Shown here: positions 5,912-13,933 of the stretch, one piece after another | Layout: every line of letters starts with the position of its first letter | Position numbering within the stretch: the stretch's first letter is position 1 | Assembly (NCBI RefSeq): GCF_003258595.1 | Contig: NZ_QHHQ01000017.1 | Coordinates: 1 to 38,777 of the forward strand | Direction of reading: 5' to 3' | From: Acuticoccus sediminis | Lineage (GTDB): Bacteria > Pseudomonadota > Alphaproteobacteria > Rhizobiales > Amorphaceae | DNA length: 38,777 bases | Translations under genes and position numbers: made by a program | Notes under the pieces: generated by a model | Seen by the model: only the letters and a program-made list of their open reading frames with translations | Told to the model about the DNA's origin: nothing | The model's database searches: none

Positions 5912-7572
5912 CAGCGCACCCGCTGATCGAAGGCCACCGACAGGAAATTGCGGCCCCGATTGGCGCGGAAGCGACGGCCCGCCTGAAACCACACGCCTTC
6001 GACGCAAAGACCGTTCTCCGGCCCGCCGGAGCGCAGATAGCCGAAGGCGCCGGGCTGGATCTCGAAGTCCATCTGCTCGGACAGGGTGCTGCCGACGGAG
6101 AAGCCGCTATTGAAGCTGACGCCGCTATTGGTGCCGCCGCTGAAGCCGGAATTGATCGAGCCGCCGCCTCCGTTGCCGTAAGACGAGGAAGAACCGCTGC
6201 TCCAGCCCTGATTGTCGCCGCGGCTGCGCCCCTCTCCGGCGGTAAAGCCGCGCGAGCTGCCGGCACGGAGCTGCAGATTGCGGCCGATCATCTCGGCGGC
6301 CATCTCGTTGGTGGCGTGATCGTCGTTGCGGTGAAAAATCTTGGTCACGAAGTTGGCGAGGAACGCCATCGTCGTCTCGCGCGGCGTGCCGCCGCCGATC
6401 ATGGCAATGTAGTTGGAGACGGTCTGCGTCAGATAGACGGTGCAGGCCCGGTTCGAGCGGGCCACCGCCTGAAACTGCATGTCGAACGGCGTGATGAAGT
6501 TTTGCGCCTCATCGGCCCAGCAAAAGCAGGGACGCACCGCCTCGCGCGTGTCGCGCCGCAGCGTTGCGACCTGCCAGAGATACTTGAACAGATGCTGCGC
6601 CATCATGCCCGCTTCGCGAAAACGGTCGACCGGCAGATCGAGCACGATAATCGCCCCTTCGTGGGTCAGCTCCGGCACGATCGTCGTCTCGGTGCAGAAC
6701 AGCTCGCGCATCACGCCCTTCAGGAACGGCGTGAACTGGCTGGTCATGGTGGTGACGATGTTGGAGCGCGTCTCGGGATCGAGGGTCGCGAAATTGTGCT
6801 GAAAATACTGAAGCACGATGAAGAGGTCGCGCGGCTCGATGGGATTGGCCGGCTCGTACGCGGCGCGGTGCAGCGTCTGCAGGCAGAAGGAGCTTTCCCG
6901 CGCCTTATCGGAGGTGAAATCCTCCGGCTTGCGCGGCGCGGTCAGGATCAGCTGGACGATCTCGTCGAGCTTGAGCCGCCCCCAGGCTGCCCAGAGCGCG
7001 TCGATCGCGTGCGAGAGCAATTCGCGCGGCGCCAGCTTCCAGAAGGGCTGCTCCGCCGCCCTCCCCTGCAATTCGTCGCCCCGGCTGGCAGCCTCGCTCA
7101 TCTTCATGATGAGCTCGACCAGATTCATCGTGATGAGCCGGCCCTTGTCGTCGAGATTGGTGAGGGCGGCGTATTCGAGGAAGTTGAAGCGGTAGACGCC
7201 CTGATCGTCGAAGCGGATGAGCTGCGCCGACCGGCCGGTCTGCTCGGCGTATTCCTGCCAGACATCCCACTCCCCCGGCTCGGATTTCGCGCACAGCACG
7301 ATGCCGCCGAACCCGGCGCGCAGATAGGAAAGCGCCAGATGTCGCCCGCTGCCGGACGACTTGCCGCTGCCGGTGGAGCCGGTGACATGCACGCCCTCGA
7401 AGGCGTGGCGCAACTGCCAGTCGTCGCCCAGGGACGGGCCGAGCTTCAGCAACGGCGTGTTGAGATCGCGCACGAAGGGGATCGCCGGCGGCGGCGTCAC
7501 GCTGCGGCGAAGCGACGGAGGCTCCTGCCCCGCTGCGGACAGCCCTCCCCGGCGGCGGAAGAGGAGACCCAT
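5911..7572 (-). CDS. VirD4/TraG-like coupling ATPase (TraM-recognition type)
   Basis: This 553-aa ATPase resembles type IV coupling proteins that feed relaxase-DNA to a secretion channel. Walker A is GSTGSGKS (residues 65-72) and Walker B is FCWADEAQNF (around 350-359), followed by a conserved VARSNRACTVYLTQTVSNY segment. Unlike VirD4 it has no N-terminal transmembrane helices. Residues 438-498 are a glycine/serine/asparagine-rich insert (for example SSSSYGNGGGGSINSGFSGG). It sits in a run with small membrane-protein genes on both sides. The plasmid has no other secretion-channel genes, so this ATPase would have to use a helper's channel. It is complete, with ATG at 7572. Confidence 0.85.
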   Translation of the reverse strand: MGLLFRRRGGLSAAGQEPPSLRRSVTPPPAIPFVRDLNTPLLKLGPSLGDDWQLRHAFEGVHVTGSTGSGKSSGSGRHLALSYLRAGFGGIVLCAKSEPGEWDVWQEYAEQTGRSAQLIRFDDQGVYRFNFLEYAALTNLDDKGRLITMNLVELIMKMSEAASRGDELQGRAAEQPFWKLAPRELLSHAIDALWAAWGRLKLDEIVQLILTAPRKPEDFTSDKARESSFCLQTLHRAAYEPANPIEPRDLFIVLQYFQHNFATLDPETRSNIVTTMTSQFTPFLKGVMRELFCTETTIVPELTHEGAIIVLDLPVDRFREAGMMAQHLFKYLWQVATLRRDTREAVRPCFCWADEAQNFITPFDMQFQAVARSNRACTVYLTQTVSNYIAMIGGGTPRETTMAFLANFVTKIFHRNDDHATNEMAAEMIGRNLQLRAGSSRGFTAGEGRSRGDNQGWSSGSSSSYGNGGGGSINSGFSGGTNSGVSFNSGFSVGSTLSEQMDFEIQPGAFGYLRSGGPENGLCVEGVWFQAGRRFRANRGRNFLSVAFDQRVR

Positions 7573-7580
7573 GCCGGAAC

Positions 7581-7988
7581 CTAGCGGCGTAGCCTCGGCC
7601 CGCGCTCGGGCGCGAGCGCGTCATCGGCGGGATCGGCTTCTTCGCCCTCGCCGAACACGTTGCGACAGGCGGAGGCCCAGTCCTGCTGCGTCTGCTGTCC
7701 GTAGAAGGTGCGTACCGCGTCGCGGGTGTGATCGGGATGGAAGTCATCGCCGCCGCTATGGCCGATGCCCTCAATGGCGGAGGGGACATGCGGGTTGTCG
7801 GCATGAACGACGGCCTGCGTTTTCGGCTGGGATTCCGACATGTCACCGCCGTGGCCACCCCAATGTTGCTCGTGCCAGCCTGGTGTGACCGTTTGTGAGA
7901 ACCAGGCACGCTCCCACGCGCCGCGAATGTCCGCGACGGCGTAGGAGAATTCGTCTCGCAGGTCATCCTTCAACGGTCGCCGCGCCAT
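7581..7988 (-). CDS. Hypothetical protein in the coupling-ATPase operon
   Basis: I do not recognise this 135-aa protein. It starts with a charged helix (MARRPLKDDLRDEFSYAVAD) and then has a histidine/glycine-rich stretch (GWHEQHWGGHGGD), another helix (HPDHTRDAVRTFYGQQTQQDW) and an acidic, arginine-ended tail. No transmembrane segment or catalytic motif is visible. A GGAGGAG ribosome site precedes ATG 7988. It is 8 bases upstream of the coupling ATPase gene and 3 bases from the membrane-protein gene before it, so it is part of the mobilisation operon. Confidence 0.75.
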   Translation of the reverse strand: MARRPLKDDLRDEFSYAVADIRGAWERAWFSQTVTPGWHEQHWGGHGGDMSESQPKTQAVVHADNPHVPSAIEGIGHSGGDDFHPDHTRDAVRTFYGQQTQQDWASACRNVFGEGEEADPADDALAPERGPRLRR

Positions 7989-7991
7989 CGG

Positions 7992-8594
7992 TTACTCCTC
8001 CAGATAGCGATGCAGCTGCGAGACATGCGCCCGAAAATCGTAACGGGCGCTTGAGACCTGCCACAGCTTCACGGGAAGCCAAGGCAGATACAGTAAGAAA
8101 AATGGCCCGGAAAGAACGAAGATGGTCATGCTTGGGTCGGGCCGGCCGATCTCGGAGAAGTAGATCACGACGGCAAATAGCGCGAGCAGCAATGCCCATT
8201 TCAGTACGGGCCGGCCATGGAGCTGCGCCCAGTTCGCCTTCGCATAGACGACACCCGTCTCCTGGCTGACGTAACCAAGCAGAACCGGCCTTGGCAGCTT
8301 CACCGGCTTGCCCGAGGAGTGGGTCAGCGTGCCGGTAACGAGCAGCACCTCTTCATCGACGGGAGGGGCGACTCGCGGCTGTGAGCGGATGAAGAACGTA
8401 GTGCGCCCATTGTCGAAACCAAACCCGCGAGATGTCCGGTCGACGGCAACGCCATGCTCGAAACGATAGTCGTATCGGCGCGCGCTGAAGCGGCGGTGAA
8501 TCCATCCGGGCTTTTTCGTGCGCTCCGGCCCGGCAGCGCGCACGATATCGGCGAATTCGCCGTACCCGCTATGGGGCTTATCCAGCTCCAGCAT
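7992..8594 (-). CDS. Membrane protein, first gene of the coupling-ATPase operon
   Basis: The 200-aa protein has a soluble N-terminal domain of about 130 residues (beta-rich, with NGRTTFFIRSQPRVAPPVDE and VDEEVLLVTGTLTHSSGKPV). Two transmembrane helices follow (WALLLALFAVVIYF and MTIFVLSGPFFLLYLPWL), then a basic tail. I know of no specific family. ATG 8594 has an AAGGATG ribosome site. It opens the minus-strand run 8594-5510 and diverges from the plus-strand pair starting at 8733. A membrane-side role in plasmid mobilisation is inference from the gene order. Confidence 0.75.
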   Translation of the reverse strand: MLELDKPHSGYGEFADIVRAAGPERTKKPGWIHRRFSARRYDYRFEHGVAVDRTSRGFGFDNGRTTFFIRSQPRVAPPVDEEVLLVTGTLTHSSGKPVKLPRPVLLGYVSQETGVVYAKANWAQLHGRPVLKWALLLALFAVVIYFSEIGRPDPSMTIFVLSGPFFLLYLPWLPVKLWQVSSARYDFRAHVSQLHRYLEE

Positions 8595-8732
8595 TGCACA
8601 TCCTTTGTGCGACGGGTTGAAGTGAACACCAACCCGGCATGCCATGGCAAGAATGTGTCGAATTGACTCTGCAAATATGTCCGTTCCTAATGCCGAAACG
8701 GTGGATGTCGTCAGGCTAGTGGGGGCTGGGCG

Positions 8733-9227
8733 GTGGATACGCGATTGGTTGTGCCCGTCATTGTGCAGGGCGCTGCGCTGCTGCGCGATCATGTTTATTC
8801 CCAGTCTCAGGGCCGTGCTGGAGAGCTGGCGCTCGCGGTTCGCCGCGAGGAACTCGCCTGGCGGATCGAGCAGCTGGAATATGATGCGGAACTCGCCCGC
8901 CATCAGAAGGAGGTGATGCTCAGCATGATCTCCGCGGGTGATGCAGCCCACGCCCGAAAGATCGATGCGGTGATGGAAGCATTCCGCGGCGTCCTTGGTG
9001 TTCTCACCACCCATCAGCGGATGCTGGAGAGTGAGAAGGATATGCTGTCGCGCTCCTTCCTATCGCCTGACACGACGGACGCGCTTCGCGTCGAAATCCG
9101 CCGGAGGCAACGCGAAATCGACGTCGCGCTCGAAGAAATCGACGAATCGGCGGTGGCGGTTCAGGCGATTGCAACGGAAACGGTGCGCCGGATCGATCCG
9201 CAGATGCCTCCCCTCATGCTACGCTAA
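8733..9227 (+). CDS. Hypothetical coiled-coil protein
   Basis: The 164-aa product is almost entirely helical with heptad-like spacing (RREELAWRIEQLEYDAELA, LRVEIRRRQREIDVALEEID), which suggests a coiled coil. No family is recognised. It starts at GTG 8733 with a weak G-rich ribosome site. The 138 bases upstream separate it from the divergent membrane-protein gene and hold a TTGACT element with no clear -10. It is followed after 14 bases by another GTG-started gene of similar helical character, so the two probably form an operon. Confidence 0.7.
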   Translation: MDTRLVVPVIVQGAALLRDHVYSQSQGRAGELALAVRREELAWRIEQLEYDAELARHQKEVMLSMISAGDAAHARKIDAVMEAFRGVLGVLTTHQRMLESEKDMLSRSFLSPDTTDALRVEIRRRQREIDVALEEIDESAVAVQAIATETVRRIDPQMPPLMLR

Positions 9228-9241
9228 CGGAGACGCGAACC

Positions 9242-10021
9242 GTGGAATGGTTGTTTATCGTCATTGTGATCGCCTTCATTTGGTGGCGATCGGGAAAGGC
9301 GAAACGCAAGAAAGCCGCAGAGCATCTGGCGTATCTCGAACGCGAAGCCCGAATGAGTTACGACCCCGACCGGCAGCGCTATTTCCGCTTCTGGATCGAC
9401 GATCACAAAAAAGGTGAAAATAACCGCTTCTCGTTTGGGAGCGTGTCCGCTGCCAAGATGGCGCTTGTGGATGTAATTTTCTGCCAGGATTACGATCGAA
9501 AGCGAGCTGACGGTCTTGGCATGTCTTCCCAACTCTATGATGCCTACATCAGAGGCATCAGCAATATCATCTATGCGATGGAAGGGCCGGCCCGCGCCCG
9601 CGAAGCGCAGCAGCAGGAAGAGGCGGAACGCATCCGCCAGGACGCCGAGGCTCAGCGGGCGCAGGAAAAAGACACGAAAACCCTGAGAAACCGGCTGGCG
9701 ACGCTCACCGAAGCGGGGCGAGCGCTGAAGCCCGGGCACGATAACGGGATGATGGTCAACACCATCGACGGCGAACTCGCGGCGCTCGAACATACGGATG
9801 TGCCCGCTCATATCGACGAACTCGGTGAACAGCTCGACGAGACGCTGCGCTTCGTCCGCAAACGAGCGGAAGCTGCCGGCGTGGACGATGACGTCCTGTT
9901 CGGACGGTTGCGGCGTCTGCAACAGCAACTGGCCGCAGCCGAGGCGGCCAGCCGTCCGCCGCTCCAGCTGGCAAGCCCTCAGCCCCTGTCGGCTAGCCAG
10001 CGCTCGATCGCTTCCCAGTAG
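9242..10021 (+). CDS. Membrane-anchored coiled-coil protein
   Basis: The 259-aa protein begins with a single hydrophobic segment (WLFIVIVIAFIWW) followed by a basic stretch (KAKRKK), which is typical of an N-terminal membrane anchor with the bulk of the protein in the cytoplasm. A globular part follows (RQRYFRFWIDDHKKGENNR), then long charged helices rich in Glu, Gln, Arg and Ala. It starts at GTG 9242, with a GGAGA site upstream. Its last 43 bases overlap, tail to tail, the 3' end of the partition-partner gene on the other strand. The function is unknown. Confidence 0.72.
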   Translation: MEWLFIVIVIAFIWWRSGKAKRKKAAEHLAYLEREARMSYDPDRQRYFRFWIDDHKKGENNRFSFGSVSAAKMALVDVIFCQDYDRKRADGLGMSSQLYDAYIRGISNIIYAMEGPARAREAQQQEEAERIRQDAEAQRAQEKDTKTLRNRLATLTEAGRALKPGHDNGMMVNTIDGELAALEHTDVPAHIDELGEQLDETLRFVRKRAEAAGVDDDVLFGRLRRLQQQLAAAEAASRPPLQLASPQPLSASQRSIASQ

Positions 10022-10299
10022 GTGATCTCCCCGGCCTCGCAATGGTCGCGGAAGGCATCAATGACGCGCGCGGGGCCGGAGATCAGAATCTGACTTTTGG
10101 GTTCGCCCTTGCGCCGCCCCGGCTTGCGGGCCGGACGGGAGGGCGGCTCTGCAGTGACTTCGCGAGGCACGAAGCCGAGCGCCCTGCCCTCCTCGACCGA
10201 AGCCCGCACCGCCTCGGGCTGCGGTTTCGGGCTTTGCCGGCGCACTTTCGGCAGCGCGATCGGCTCGACTTCCTCGTCGCCAAAGCCGTACTTGCTCAT
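9979..10299 (-). CDS. parB: Partition partner protein downstream of ParA
   Basis: The 106-aa basic protein lies directly after parA with a four-base ATGA overlap. The N-terminal half is disordered and proline/arginine-rich. The C-terminal half (EPKSQILISGPARVIDAFRD, then GEITYWEAIERWLADRG) is a compact domain. The arrangement, a short ParA followed by a small unrelated DNA-binding protein, is that of type Ib partition systems, where the small protein binds the centromere upstream of the operon. Assignment as the ParB/ParG-role partner is by context; the sequence itself is not one I recognise. Its 3' end overlaps the convergent gene by 43 bases. Confidence 0.65.
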   Translation of the reverse strand: MSKYGFGDEEVEPIALPKVRRQSPKPQPEAVRASVEEGRALGFVPREVTAEPPSRPARKPGRRKGEPKSQILISGPARVIDAFRDHCEAGEITYWEAIERWLADRG

Positions 10300-10985
10300 G
10301 CCGCTTCGGCCTCCGTCGCCTCGATCAGCCGCACCACGGCCTGCGCGTATTCGCGCGCGTTGGTAATCGCCCCTTCGAGGTTGGAGACGGACTGACCGCG
10401 CAGCTCGGACAGCAATGACGCGTCGCGGAAAATGCGGGTATAGGCGGCGCGGCGAACCAGCGAGGCGCTGAGCAGCCGCACGCCGCTTTCCTCCGTCTCT
10501 GCCCGCACGTCGCGCTCGTCGGAGGTCTGAAACGCGGCATTGGTGCGGGTAAAGACGAGCGTGTGAGGAATGTCGCGATTGACCATCTTCGCGGTGCGGC
10601 GGATCAGGCCAATGGCGCGCGCCGCCTGGCGCGTCTCCATCGGGGTCGGCTCCAGCGGAATGATGGCGAGGTCGGTTCGCGTCAGCACCATGGTCACGAT
10701 CTGGCTGGCGGTGCCTTCGAGATCGACGATGACATAGTCGCGGCTATCTGCGAGCTGATCGAGCTGGTCGATGACATCGTCTTCCGTCGGCCGCCCCAGC
10801 ACCTCGAACGGCGTGTCTTTCTGCGCCTCATCGCGGCGGCGCTTCCAGTCGAGCAGGTTCTGGTTCGGATCGACATCGAGCACCGCGAGGCTTGCGCCGG
10901 CGCGGGCGATCTGCTCGGCGAGCAGCAGTGCAGCCGTGGTTTTGCCGGTTCCCCCTTTGGGGTTAGCGAATGCGATCACGGTCAT
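10296..10985 (-). CDS. parA: ParA partition ATPase
   Basis: This ATPase positions plasmid copies at cell division. The 229-aa protein has the deviant Walker A motif KGGTGKTT at residues 10-17, the conserved LDVDPN (about 36-41), and Walker B in DYVIVDLEG. It lacks the N-terminal HTH of class Ia ParA, so it belongs to the short class Ib type. That predicts regulation by the partner gene and a centromere upstream of parA. ATG 10985 is preceded by AAGGAG seven bases away. The 140 bases upstream are an AT-rich repeat block described separately. Confidence 0.95.
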   Translation of the reverse strand: MTVIAFANPKGGTGKTTAALLLAEQIARAGASLAVLDVDPNQNLLDWKRRRDEAQKDTPFEVLGRPTEDDVIDQLDQLADSRDYVIVDLEGTASQIVTMVLTRTDLAIIPLEPTPMETRQAARAIGLIRRTAKMVNRDIPHTLVFTRTNAAFQTSDERDVRAETEESGVRLLSASLVRRAAYTRIFRDASLLSELRGQSVSNLEGAITNAREYAQAVVRLIEATEAEAA

Positions 10986-11034
10986 GCGTGGACTCCTTCG
11001 CTATCATCATGCCGGATAGGGTTTAGCCTATCCA

Positions 11035-11124
11035 TATTAATATCCGATTTATATACATATCTATATGCATATCTATATAATATGCATATTCAATTTATAT
11101 GCAATATATTTTGCATATGCTATA
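11035..11124. repeat. AT-rich repeat block upstream of parA, candidate centromere/operator
   Basis: Within an otherwise GC-rich plasmid this stretch is nearly pure A/T. It contains a tandem 12-bp-period pair, CATATCTATAT at 11056-11066 and 11068-11078. It also has the palindrome ATATGCATAT twice (11063-11072 and 11080-11089) and related ATATGCAATA and TTGCATATGC elements further on. In class Ib systems the partition site and the operon promoter lie together upstream of parA, exactly here. Confidence 0.6.
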
Positions 11125-11709
11125 TCATTTAGGGGCCTCAAACGCGTCCCACGCCCAGAGGCGCGCGAGGAGTTCGCGGGCTTCCGGCCCGAGCACCTCG
11201 AGATAGAGCGCCGTCGTTTCGGTCTTGGTGTGGCCCATGAGCCGCTGGGTGACGCGCGGGTCGATACGGGCGAGAGCGCAGGCGACGCCAAAGCCATGGC
11301 GCAGGCCACGCGGGCAGGCCTGTGGCCCCTCGATGCCGGCGGCGCGCATATGGGCGGTCATCCGCCGCCACGCCGTCTGGCGGCACCAGCTCCATAGCGG
11401 CTCGGATGCTCCGGCAATCTCGGACTGCTCCAGCAGCATCGCCATGAGGGCAGGGGAGACCGGCACGCTGCGCCAGCAGGTACGGCGCTGCTTGAGGGTG
11501 AGGAAGGAGACCTGCCCATCGGCAGGATCGAGCTGAAAGCGGGTAAGCGCCAGCCCTTCCGAAATCCGGCAGCCGGTCGAAGCTAGCAATCCGGCGAAGG
11601 TGGCATCGGCCAGACCGCCCTCGGCGGCGGCGTCGAGAAAGCGCAGCCCTTCGGCACGGTTAATGTATTTGCGGCGACCGGCGGGGCCATAGAGCGACTG
11701 GTTATGCAT
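11125..11709 (-). CDS. Minimal tyrosine recombinase, probable plasmid resolvase
   Basis: The 194-aa protein is essentially only the catalytic domain of a tyrosine recombinase, without the usual N-terminal core-binding domain. Arg48 (TGCRISEG), Lys73 (TLKQRRT), Arg137 (GLRHGF), His160 (LMGHTKT) and the nucleophile Tyr169 (TALYLEV) are in place. The first histidine of the HxxR motif is replaced by Arg134 (CPRGLRH), a tolerated but unusual change. It lies just upstream of parA on the same strand and has core-site-like repeats next to its ATG at 11709, so a role in resolving plasmid multimers is likely by inference. Longer in-frame starts exist but would run through those repeats. Confidence 0.85.
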   Translation of the reverse strand: MHNQSLYGPAGRRKYINRAEGLRFLDAAAEGGLADATFAGLLASTGCRISEGLALTRFQLDPADGQVSFLTLKQRRTCWRSVPVSPALMAMLLEQSEIAGASEPLWSWCRQTAWRRMTAHMRAAGIEGPQACPRGLRHGFGVACALARIDPRVTQRLMGHTKTETTALYLEVLGPEARELLARLWAWDAFEAPK

Positions 11710-11712
11710 GGG

Positions 11713-11739
11713 CGCACCCGTTTGGGCTATTCGGTTGCA
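11713..11739. other. Recombination core-like site 1
   Basis: An imperfect left arm CGCACCCGTTT (11713-11723), a 5-bp centre GGGCT, and the right arm ATTCGGTTGCA (11729-11739) form a core-type site. Its centre is the reverse complement of that in site 2, so the two sites are in inverted orientation by their asymmetric centres. It lies only 4 bases from the recombinase start codon. Confidence 0.55.
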
Positions 11740-11842
11740 GCCGAGGCACCCCAAAATGGCCGGTTGTAGCCAGTAATCCTGTCGCAGCACCCTTCATTAG
11801 CGCTCAGTTTGCGCCCAAATATCCGTTGTCTTCAACAAGAAA

Positions 11843-11869
11843 TGCAACCGAATAGCCCATTCGGTTGCA
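11843..11869. other. Recombination core-like site 2
   Basis: Perfect 11-bp arms TGCAACCGAAT (11843-11853) and ATTCGGTTGCA (11859-11869) flank the asymmetric centre AGCCC. The layout of two inverted recombinase-binding arms around a short crossover region is that of tyrosine recombinase sites, though the 5-bp centre is slightly shorter than the usual 6-8. A related half element (GGTTGTAGCC) lies between the two sites near 11762. It could instead be an operator for the recombinase gene. Confidence 0.6.
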
Positions 11870-12005
11870 TGCATCTCGCCCTGTTGCGCGCCCGTTACAG
11901 AAGGTCATACCGGTGCGCGGCGCAAATCTTAATCGAAATGTCACACAACAGACCCGGATTTTTCTCTATGCGGTGATAGTATCAATCCTACTAATTGGAG
12001 GAATT

Positions 12006-12632
12006 ATGGGCGGAAAAACAGAAGAACGCATCACACCTGATACACCGTTTGCTATCGCAAGTATCCTCGTCGGCCGAGACGCCTTCGTCGATAAGGTGCG
12101 CTGGAGCTGCGTCACCGAGCAGGAAGATGACACGCTCGCCAAGCTTCGGATTTCCGAAATAGAGAAGGGTCTGACCTTTCAGCAGGCGACCACGGCGGAA
12201 GTATGCGAGACGGCGGTCGCTGAAGCGGCCCGGCGCGGCACCTTTGACGGGCTATACTGGTGGTTCAACCCGCAGAACCCGCGTGGGGCCTATGAGCAGA
12301 TTTTGCGGCAGGCGCTGCAAAACAGCACCGATACCGGCATTCCAATCCATGAGTCCTTTAAGAACGAGGGGAACGGCAAGACGCACGGGCTGAGCTGCGC
12401 GCTGGCGTTCGAGGCCGGATATCGGTTCGGCACGGAGAACCCCGATAAAGACCCGGCCCCCAACATGCCGGACGAGCAGGTTCAGGCGCTTGTGCAGCAA
12501 TGCCTCGTGAGCGGATCGACGCTGCCGCGCACGGCGGGAGTGGTCGCCGGCGCCAAACGCGCGCAAGCGCGAGGCGAGGATATTACGGCATTGGTGCCGG
12601 ATGCGCGAAGCGCGGAGGCACGGCAGCGTTAG
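12006..12632 (+). CDS. Hypothetical protein, possibly membrane- or periplasm-targeted
   Basis: From ATG 12006 this is a 208-aa protein of unknown family. The ATG has a very good GGAGGA ribosome site five bases upstream. The frame also continues upstream through a hydrophobic segment (RIFLYAVIVSILLIGG) that could be a signal anchor if translation began at GTG 11913, so the start is uncertain. Three cysteines lie in RWSCVTEQ, EVCETAV and HGLSCALAF, with more near the end, which would suit an exported protein. It is convergent with the next gene, their stop codons overlapping. Confidence 0.65.
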   Translation: MGGKTEERITPDTPFAIASILVGRDAFVDKVRWSCVTEQEDDTLAKLRISEIEKGLTFQQATTAEVCETAVAEAARRGTFDGLYWWFNPQNPRGAYEQILRQALQNSTDTGIPIHESFKNEGNGKTHGLSCALAFEAGYRFGTENPDKDPAPNMPDEQVQALVQQCLVSGSTLPRTAGVVAGAKRAQARGEDITALVPDARSAEARQR

Positions 12633-13933
12633 ACGGTGCGGGTGGGCTTTTCCGGCGCGGTAGCGGCAACGGTTTTCGGGCTGACGTCCTCTCCGGCCTC
12701 CGGCTGCTCACCGTCGGGCTTGGCCCCGCCCGTCGGCTGACCGGACGCGGCGAACTGCTGAGCGGCCTGTTCAATGGCAAGATTTATGGCCGCTTGCGTT
12801 GACTTCGCCTGCTCCGGCGCGGCGCTTCCAAACGCGGCAATATCGAACCCTGTGAAGTCTCCCGCCACCGCAAACTGCGTTTGATCAGCCGCCTCCTCAA
12901 TGTCATCCCGCCGCAGCTCTTCCTGCTGCTGATTATGCAGCCCCACCGTCTCTGGCCCCTGCGCCTGATAGCTCTCCCGCAGCGCCTGATCCTGCTCGAG
13001 GATGGGTGTCATTCGCTCTTCTTCACGACGGGCGATGTGCTCTGCCGCTGCCTTGCCGGTTTTACCGAGAAGCCGCGCCTCGCGGGCCGCTTCCTCGCGG
13101 GCGATGAGGCGGGCATTGGCGATCTGCTCGTCGCGTAGCGCCTCCTCGGCCTCCGCCAGATCGTCGCGTCCGGCCTGACGGAAGGCTTCGGCGCGGTTGG
13201 TGCCGCCGAGGATGAGGGCACGGGCGAGATCGAGCCTGTCGCCGCTGCGGCGGGCCTCTTCAGCGTCGGCAGCGAAGCGGTCACGGTTTTGCCGGAAGAA
13301 GTCGCTGTCGATGCCGGCTTCGCCGAGCGCCGTTTCGACGGCGCGGTCGGCCTGCGGGGCGCGGTGAAGCCCGCTCTCGAGGAGGGCATCGCTGCGGCGG
13401 CGGATGGCATCGAGCTGGGCGGTGGACATTTGCGCGAAGTGCTCAGGCGTGAAGCGCTCGGCCATGTCGAAGATCGACAGGTGCTCAAGCGCCGAGAGGG
13501 TCACTTCGGCCATCAGGCTGCCGGACTGGAAGCGGGCTTCGGCGGGATCGGCGATCTGGCGCAGGCTGTCGGCCTGAGCAGGCATGCTGACCGTCATGGC
13601 GGCGACGGTGCTGGCGGAGCCATAGCGGGCAGCGGCCAAATCGGCATCGAGGAGACGCAGAGCGGCACCCAGACGGGCGATCTGCTCGTCCAGCTCGCCT
13701 TCGTGATTGTCGGCCAGCAAGCGGTCGATCTCGGCGCTGACCTCGCCGCGCTGGCGGAGGATTTCCGCCTCCAGCTCGGCGCGCTGTTTGGTGAGTTCGG
13801 GGTCTTCGTCGCGAGGCGAGAGAATGAGCACGTCGCGTCCGGCGGCGAAGTCATCTTCGGAGGCGGAGTAGAGGATTTCCGGCGCGTAGGGCTGCCGCTG
13901 GGGCGGCGTCAGGATCAGGACATCGCGGCTCAT
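12629..13933 (-). CDS. Large helical hypothetical protein with repeated RD-V-LIL motif
   Basis: The 434-aa protein is mostly long charged helices with many Glu, Arg, Ala and Gln residues (for example EAEEALRDEQIANARLIARE). No family is recognised. The first 50 residues contain the motif SRDVLILTPP and again GRDVLILSPR; the upstream gene ends with a related PRDILIMRAG, so the same short motif occurs three times in the pair. ATG 13933 has a strong AGGAGGC ribosome site and overlaps the upstream stop by four bases. Its length and charge suit a structural or DNA-handling accessory of replication or transfer, but nothing in the sequence decides. Confidence 0.75.
   Translation of the reverse strand: MSRDVLILTPPQRQPYAPEILYSASEDDFAAGRDVLILSPRDEDPELTKQRAELEAEILRQRGEVSAEIDRLLADNHEGELDEQIARLGAALRLLDADLAAARYGSASTVAAMTVSMPAQADSLRQIADPAEARFQSGSLMAEVTLSALEHLSIFDMAERFTPEHFAQMSTAQLDAIRRRSDALLESGLHRAPQADRAVETALGEAGIDSDFFRQNRDRFAADAEEARRSGDRLDLARALILGGTNRAEAFRQAGRDDLAEAEEALRDEQIANARLIAREEAAREARLLGKTGKAAAEHIARREEERMTPILEQDQALRESYQAQGPETVGLHNQQQEELRRDDIEEAADQTQFAVAGDFTGFDIAAFGSAAPEQAKSTQAAINLAIEQAAQQFAASGQPTGGAKPDGEQPEAGEDVSPKTVAATAPEKPTRTV

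Noticed and set aside
6316-7584. A 422-codon plus-strand frame opposite the coupling ATPase
   Set aside because: Long antisense frames are common opposite GC-rich genes. It has His/Arg-rich content and no motifs, while the minus strand has clear Walker motifs.
11865-12005. Longer version of the 12006 gene with an N-terminal membrane segment
   Set aside because: Not fully excluded. The upstream extension would start at TTG or GTG without a ribosome site and overlap the recombination-like site, while ATG 12006 has an excellent one. The hydrophobic stretch is recorded in the gene entry as an alternative.
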